Source: B3-G11 sp039714175 (GTDB lineage: Bacteria > Actinomycetota > Acidimicrobiia > Spongiisociales > UBA5794). Taken from it: a stretch of 15,862 nt of DNA. Below the pieces are notes generated by a model, which saw nothing but the letters and a program-made list of their open reading frames with translations, did not search any database and was not told the DNA's origin. The DNA is taken from positions 1 to 15,862 of the forward strand of contig JBDLJV010000039.1 of NCBI GenBank assembly GCA_039714175.1. Reading direction: 5' to 3'. Positions 13,779 through 15,862 of this stretch are shown piece by piece; position 1 is the first letter of the stretch, and the number at the start of each line of letters is the position of its first letter. The position numbers and the translations under genes are program-made.

Positions 13779-14099
13779 TCAGATGCCCTCTGTCGGATAG
13801 TCGGATCGTTCGAGAGCCTTGAGGTATCCACCGGTGCCGTGGCGCACCCATTGAGCGATGCGTGTGATCGTCGCTGTGGACACACCGGTGAGATTGTGGA
13901 TCTCGCGGTAGGAGTGTCCCTCGCCGAGACTGCGCACAACGGCCCACCGTGCTGCCATCTCCTCGAGTTCCCTTCGTGTGCACAGGTCGCGGAAGAAGTG
14001 GGCAGCGTCGTCGCGATTGTCGATGGCGATGATGGTGTCCATGAGCGACGCCGTGCTGTCGTTGCGCCAATCCTCTGCACTTGCTGATCGACTTGTCAC
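13779..14099 (-). CDS. TrpR-like YerC/YecD-family regulator, probable histidine repressor
   Basis: This 106-residue protein is of the TrpR/YerC type. The core is D-L-C-T-R-R-E-L-E-E-M-A-A-R-W-A-V-V (about 38-55), followed by a helix-turn-helix G-H-S-Y-R-E-I-H-N-L-T-G-V-S-T-A-T-I-T-R-I (about 61-81), the hallmark of the family. As the first gene of the his operon, one base before hisG, it is well placed to sense histidine and repress its own operon. Predictions of a TrpR-family histidine regulator in Firmicutes point the same way (from memory). Start is GTG at 14099, with GGAGG four bases upstream. The promoter carries a palindrome between its -35 and -10 boxes. Confidence 0.9.
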   Translation of the reverse strand: MTSRSASAEDWRNDSTASLMDTIIAIDNRDDAAHFFRDLCTRRELEEMAARWAVVRSLGEGHSYREIHNLTGVSTATITRIAQWVRHGTGGYLKALERSDYPTEGI

Positions 14100-14114
14100 A
14101 TATCCTCCATGTGT

Positions 14115-14152
14115 GTCCTAGTGTTATAGCATGCTAATACGCTATAACGCAA
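14115..14152 (-). promoter_or_regulatory. Promoter and palindromic operator of the histidine operon
   Basis: On minus, TTGCGT (14152-14147), an 18-nt spacer and TATAAC (14128-14123) form a sigma-70-like promoter, placing +1 near 14115, about 16 nt before the GTG of the regulator gene. Overlapping it is the inverted repeat GTTATAGC (14123-14130) / GCTATAAC (14141-14148), perfect over 8 bp with a 10-nt spacer. Nested inside is a second perfect palindrome, TAGCATGCTA (14127-14136). A protein bound here would block RNA polymerase. The first-gene product is the obvious candidate. Confidence 0.65.
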
Positions 14153-14178
14153 GACGAGGCAGCACCTCTTCAGGTCCA

Positions 14179-14322
14179 TCCCTTGTGAGGGGACGGGCGA
14201 GTCTTCGAGCCAGGGGGGTGATGCAGAATTCGTTCAGCGTCTTGCGTTCAGCGTCTTGCGTTCAGCACCGCCCCCCTGACTCGTCGCTGCGCTCCTCATC
14301 CGTCCCCCCATCAAGGGGGGAC
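14179..14322. repeat. Inverted pair of REP/BIME-like elements, copy 1
   Basis: An arm at 14179-14224, containing GGACGGGCGAG, GAGCCAGG and CAGGGGGGTGATGC, is opposed by an inverted relative at 14264-14322. The second arm ends in a perfect hairpin: GTCCCCCC at 14302-14309, loop ATCAA, GGGGGGAC at 14315-14322. Together they could fold as a long imperfect cruciform. The two arms flank a 14-bp tandem repeat. No open frame or transposase is present. The whole gene-free gap of nearly 400 bp between the yerC-like gene and hisA is occupied by the promoter, this pair and the second pair. Confidence 0.75.
14231..14266. repeat. 14-bp tandem repeat CGTTCAGCGTCTTG, about 2.6 copies
   Basis: Exact copies lie at 14231-14244 and 14245-14258, with a partial copy, CGTTCAGC, at 14259-14266. 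The core CGTTCAGCG is the reverse complement of the CGCTGAACG repeated at 629-658. Confidence 0.85.
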
Positions 14323-14343
14323 CTATCCGTATCTTCTTCGGGG

Positions 14344-14478
14344 TCCTCCCCTGGTGGGAGGACGGGCGAGCCTGAGAGCCAGGAGGGGGATGCTGAAGGG
14401 CCGCAACCCCAGACAACATGCCCCCTGCATCACCCCCCTGCATCGCTCCGCTCTGCAGTCCCCCCATCAAGGGGGGAC
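14344..14478. repeat. Inverted pair of REP/BIME-like elements, copy 2
   Basis: The left arm (14344-14393) opens with a perfect hairpin (TCCTCCC, loop CTGGT, GGGAGGA) and shares GGACGGGCGAG and GAGCCAGG with the left arm of copy 1. The right arm (14427-14478) begins GCATCACCCCCCTG, the exact reverse complement of 14211-14224. It ends with the same GTCCCCCC-ATCAA-GGGGGGAC hairpin as copy 1 (14458-14478), only 17 nt before the hisA ATG. Confidence 0.75.
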
Positions 14479-14495
14479 GTTTTGGAGATGTGGTC

Positions 14496-15212
14496 ATGCG
14501 AGTGATCCCTGCTCTCGATGTCCTTGGTGGCAAGGCGGTTCGTCTCCTGAGAGGTGATTACGACGAGGTCAGCGAGTACGGCGATGATCCAGTGGCTATC
14601 GCACGTGGGTTCATGGACGAGGGCGCATCGCTCGTGCATGTCGTTGATCTCGATGCGGCCAGGGGGAGAGAGCGATCCCTTGACGTCGTGCGAGCTCTCG
14701 GCATCGCCGGTGTCCCATTCCAGATCGGCGGTGGCATCAGGTCGCCGGAAGTTGCTGCGGAAGTGGTAGCACTTGGTGCACGGCGAGTGGTCGTCGGATC
14801 GGCCTTCCTGGGAGGAGAAGCGACCGCGATCGAGATCGTTGAAGCTGTTGGCGCGGAACACGTGGTCGCGGCTCTCGATGTGCGCGAGGGGAGAGCTCGA
14901 GGATCTGGATGGCTCGATGAAGGTTTGCCGCTCTCCGATGCCCTTGACGTGCTCGCTGGAGCAGGTGTGAGGAGAGCACTTGTGACAGGGATCGAAACCG
15001 ATGGCACGATGGATGGCCCCGCATTCGGTCTCTTCGCTCAGGTACGAGAACTCGCTCCTGATCTCGAGGTGATCGCATCCGGTGGTGTCGGAACCTTGGA
15101 CGACATCAGCGATCTCAGAGCCTCGGAAGTTGACATCGAGGCGGTGATAGTCGGTCGTGCCCTCTACGAGGGTCGATTCACCTTGGGGCAAGCCGTCGAA
15201 ACCGCTCGTTGA
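14496..15212 (+). CDS. hisA: ProFAR isomerase (phosphoribosylformimino-AICAR-phosphate isomerase)
   Basis: HisA is a (beta-alpha)8 barrel that carries out the Amadori rearrangement of ProFAR to PRFAR, the substrate of HisHF. The 238-residue protein starts M-R-V-I-P-A-L-D, with the first catalytic Asp at position 8. The second catalytic Asp is in T-G-I-E-T-D-G-T. Phosphate-binding motifs are I-G-G-G-I-R and I-A-S-G-G-V-G. It reads G-G-G-I-R where PriA-type bifunctional HisA/TrpF enzymes have S-G-G-I-R, so I call plain HisA, without excluding TrpF activity. The ATG at 14496 has GGAG at 14484-14487. It lies alone on plus, divergent from the his operon across the repeat-filled gap. Confidence 0.95.
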   Translation: MRVIPALDVLGGKAVRLLRGDYDEVSEYGDDPVAIARGFMDEGASLVHVVDLDAARGRERSLDVVRALGIAGVPFQIGGGIRSPEVAAEVVALGARRVVVGSAFLGGEATAIEIVEAVGAEHVVAALDVREGRARGSGWLDEGLPLSDALDVLAGAGVRRALVTGIETDGTMDGPAFGLFAQVRELAPDLEVIASGGVGTLDDISDLRASEVDIEAVIVGRALYEGRFTLGQAVETAR

Positions 15213-15227
15213 CCAGAAGCCCTGGCG

Positions 15228-15258
15228 CGAGAGAGGTGCCTCAAAGGCACCTCTCTCG
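15228..15258. terminator. Hairpin between hisA and the surface-protein gene
   Basis: A perfect 13-bp stem (CGAGAGAGGTGCC, 15228-15240, with 15246-15258) and loop TCAAA lies between two convergent stop codons. No T tract follows on either strand, so it is a terminator-like hairpin of the U-less kind common in actinobacteria. Confidence 0.7.
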
Positions 15259-15275
15259 GGTCGGAAACGTCTTAC

Positions 15276-15862
15276 CTATGCGGTGATGACCGCGTCGTCT
15301 TCGTCTTCCGGCTTACGCACCACCAGCAGAATCCCCGTACCTGCGAGGAGTAATGCCATCGCAGCGAGCGCGAACAGATCCGCGGTGATGCCGGTCTTTG
15401 GCAGTTCGGCCACGACACCGAAGTCGGCGGTCAGGAACTGCTGATCATCAACCAGGTCGACAGTGAACGACTTGGCGGTCGTGATCTTGTTGTCTCCCTC
15501 CGGAGGTGCCGGGATAGAGCTCAGGATGAGCTCGGCCGTGTACTCGCCGGCTGCGAGACCGGAGAACAGGTACAGGCCGTTGGCGTTGGTCACTGCCTCC
15601 TGGGTTGTGCCATCCGGAAGCGTGAGCTTCACCTTGGCGCCAGCAATACCCTTCTCATCAGCATCCTGGATGCCGTCGGCATTCTCGTCGTTCCAGACGA
15701 AGTCGCCGATTGTCGCTGATGCTGCGAGACGACCCACACGTGCGTCGTCTTCGACACGTGGTACCGAGCGGCCCCACTTGTCGGAAGCAGCGATGCCAGC
15801 GATGTTGACGTTGCCCTCAGGGATCGGTCCGTCGAAGACGAACGTGAGCGTGTGCTCATCCC
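15276..15862 (-). CDS. SdrD/Cna-B-like surface protein with LPKTG sortase anchor (N-terminal part missing)
   Basis: The frame is open to the right edge, so only the C-terminal 195 residues are seen; the GTG at 15737 is internal, not a start. A B-type repeat begins I-G-D-F-V-W-N-D-E-N-A-D-G-I-Q-D. It continues through G-I-A-G-A-K-V, and its Asp-rich loops are typical of Ca-binding SdrD B / Cna-B domains. It ends N-G-L-Y-L-F-S-G-L-A-A-G-E-Y-T. The C-terminus has L-P-K-T-G, a hydrophobic helix of about 24 residues, and R-K-P-E-D-E-D-D. This is a cell-wall sorting signal, although the tail is mainly acidic after R-K. Such proteins are exported, cleaved by sortase between T and G, and attached to the wall. 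The region visible upstream (F-V-F-D-G-P-I-P-E-G-N-V) looks like another beta-rich domain. No sortase gene is in the window. Confidence 0.88.
   Translation of the reverse strand, partial: DEHTLTFVFDGPIPEGNVNIAGIAASDKWGRSVPRVEDDARVGRLAASATIGDFVWNDENADGIQDADEKGIAGAKVKLTLPDGTTQEAVTNANGLYLFSGLAAGEYTAELILSSIPAPPEGDNKITTAKSFTVDLVDDQQFLTADFGVVAELPKTGITADLFALAAMALLLAGTGILLVVRKPEDEDDAVITA

Noticed and set aside
13778..14080. N-terminal extension of hisG to 14080
   Set aside because: The extension is the yerC-like gene read out of frame; M-A-D-V-L-R-I-A-M-P at 13777 is the canonical HisG start.
14179..14478. CRISPR array
   Set aside because: The repeats are inverted pairs of unequal arms with no uniform repeat-spacer pattern, and no cas genes are near.
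14496..15212. PriA (bifunctional HisA/TrpF) assignment
   Set aside because: The phosphate-loop motif is G-G-G-I-R rather than the PriA S-G-G-I-R, and the rest reads as ordinary HisA; dual activity cannot be excluded.

Overview
The window looks like chromosomal DNA from a high-GC actinobacterium, most likely an uncultured or environmental lineage of the Acidimicrobiia type. That placement is an inference. It rests on a WhiB-family Fe-S regulator (a family essentially confined to Actinobacteria and their phages), TANNNT -10 boxes about 7 nt from start points, GC-rich codon use, and a LPKTG surface protein. Stops are standard: TGA ends many genes here, so the code is not reassigned.

Layout. (1) 1-2340: the 3' part of an AqpZ-type water channel with its terminator; the RNase P RNA gene on the minus strand; a small four-helix membrane protein overlapping a gamma-glutamylcyclotransferase-like gene (both minus); and a divergent WhiB gene on plus, closed by a 24-bp palindromic terminator. 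(2) 2344-6139: an ABC exporter (FtsX/MacB-like permease plus ATPase, minus strand) divergent from a TetR-family regulator that probably controls it. (3) 6161-7183: trpD, anthranilate phosphoribosyltransferase. (4) 7223-9032: an envelope redox island. On plus is a thioredoxin-fold lipoprotein whose active-site first cysteine codon is an in-frame UGA (W-UGA-G-V-C). Convergent on minus are a conventional CxxC TlpA-like lipoprotein and a diverged Lgt-like membrane protein. (5) 9059-14099: a tightly overlapping histidine operon on the minus strand in the order yerC/hisR-like regulator, hisG, hisD, hisB, hisH, hisF, hisIE, which runs on with only a 26-nt gap into tlpA-lgt. (6) 14100-14495: the operon promoter, with a palindromic operator in its spacer, then two pairs of inverted REP/BIME-like repeats and a 14-bp tandem repeat. 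(7) hisA alone on plus, then a hairpin and the C-terminal part of an SdrD/Cna-B-like sortase-anchored surface protein running off the right edge.

The strongest novelty is the UGA-interrupted thioredoxin-like lipoprotein at 7223-7843. The frame stays open for 100 codons after the UGA. The UGA falls exactly where the first Cys of a CxxC motif is expected, and a 6-bp hairpin with a 5-nt loop lies 10 nt downstream, matching general bacterial SECIS geometry. I read it as an extracytoplasmic selenoprotein next to its cysteine-containing counterpart and a lipoprotein-lipidation-type enzyme. No Sec machinery (selA, selB, selC, selD) is visible in the window, so this remains a strong but unproven prediction.

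The histidine genes cover every step encoded by hisG, hisIE, hisA, hisHF, hisB and hisD. hisC and a separate histidinol-phosphate phosphatase are not in the window. The TrpR-like first gene and the palindrome overlapping its promoter suggest autoregulated control of histidine synthesis.
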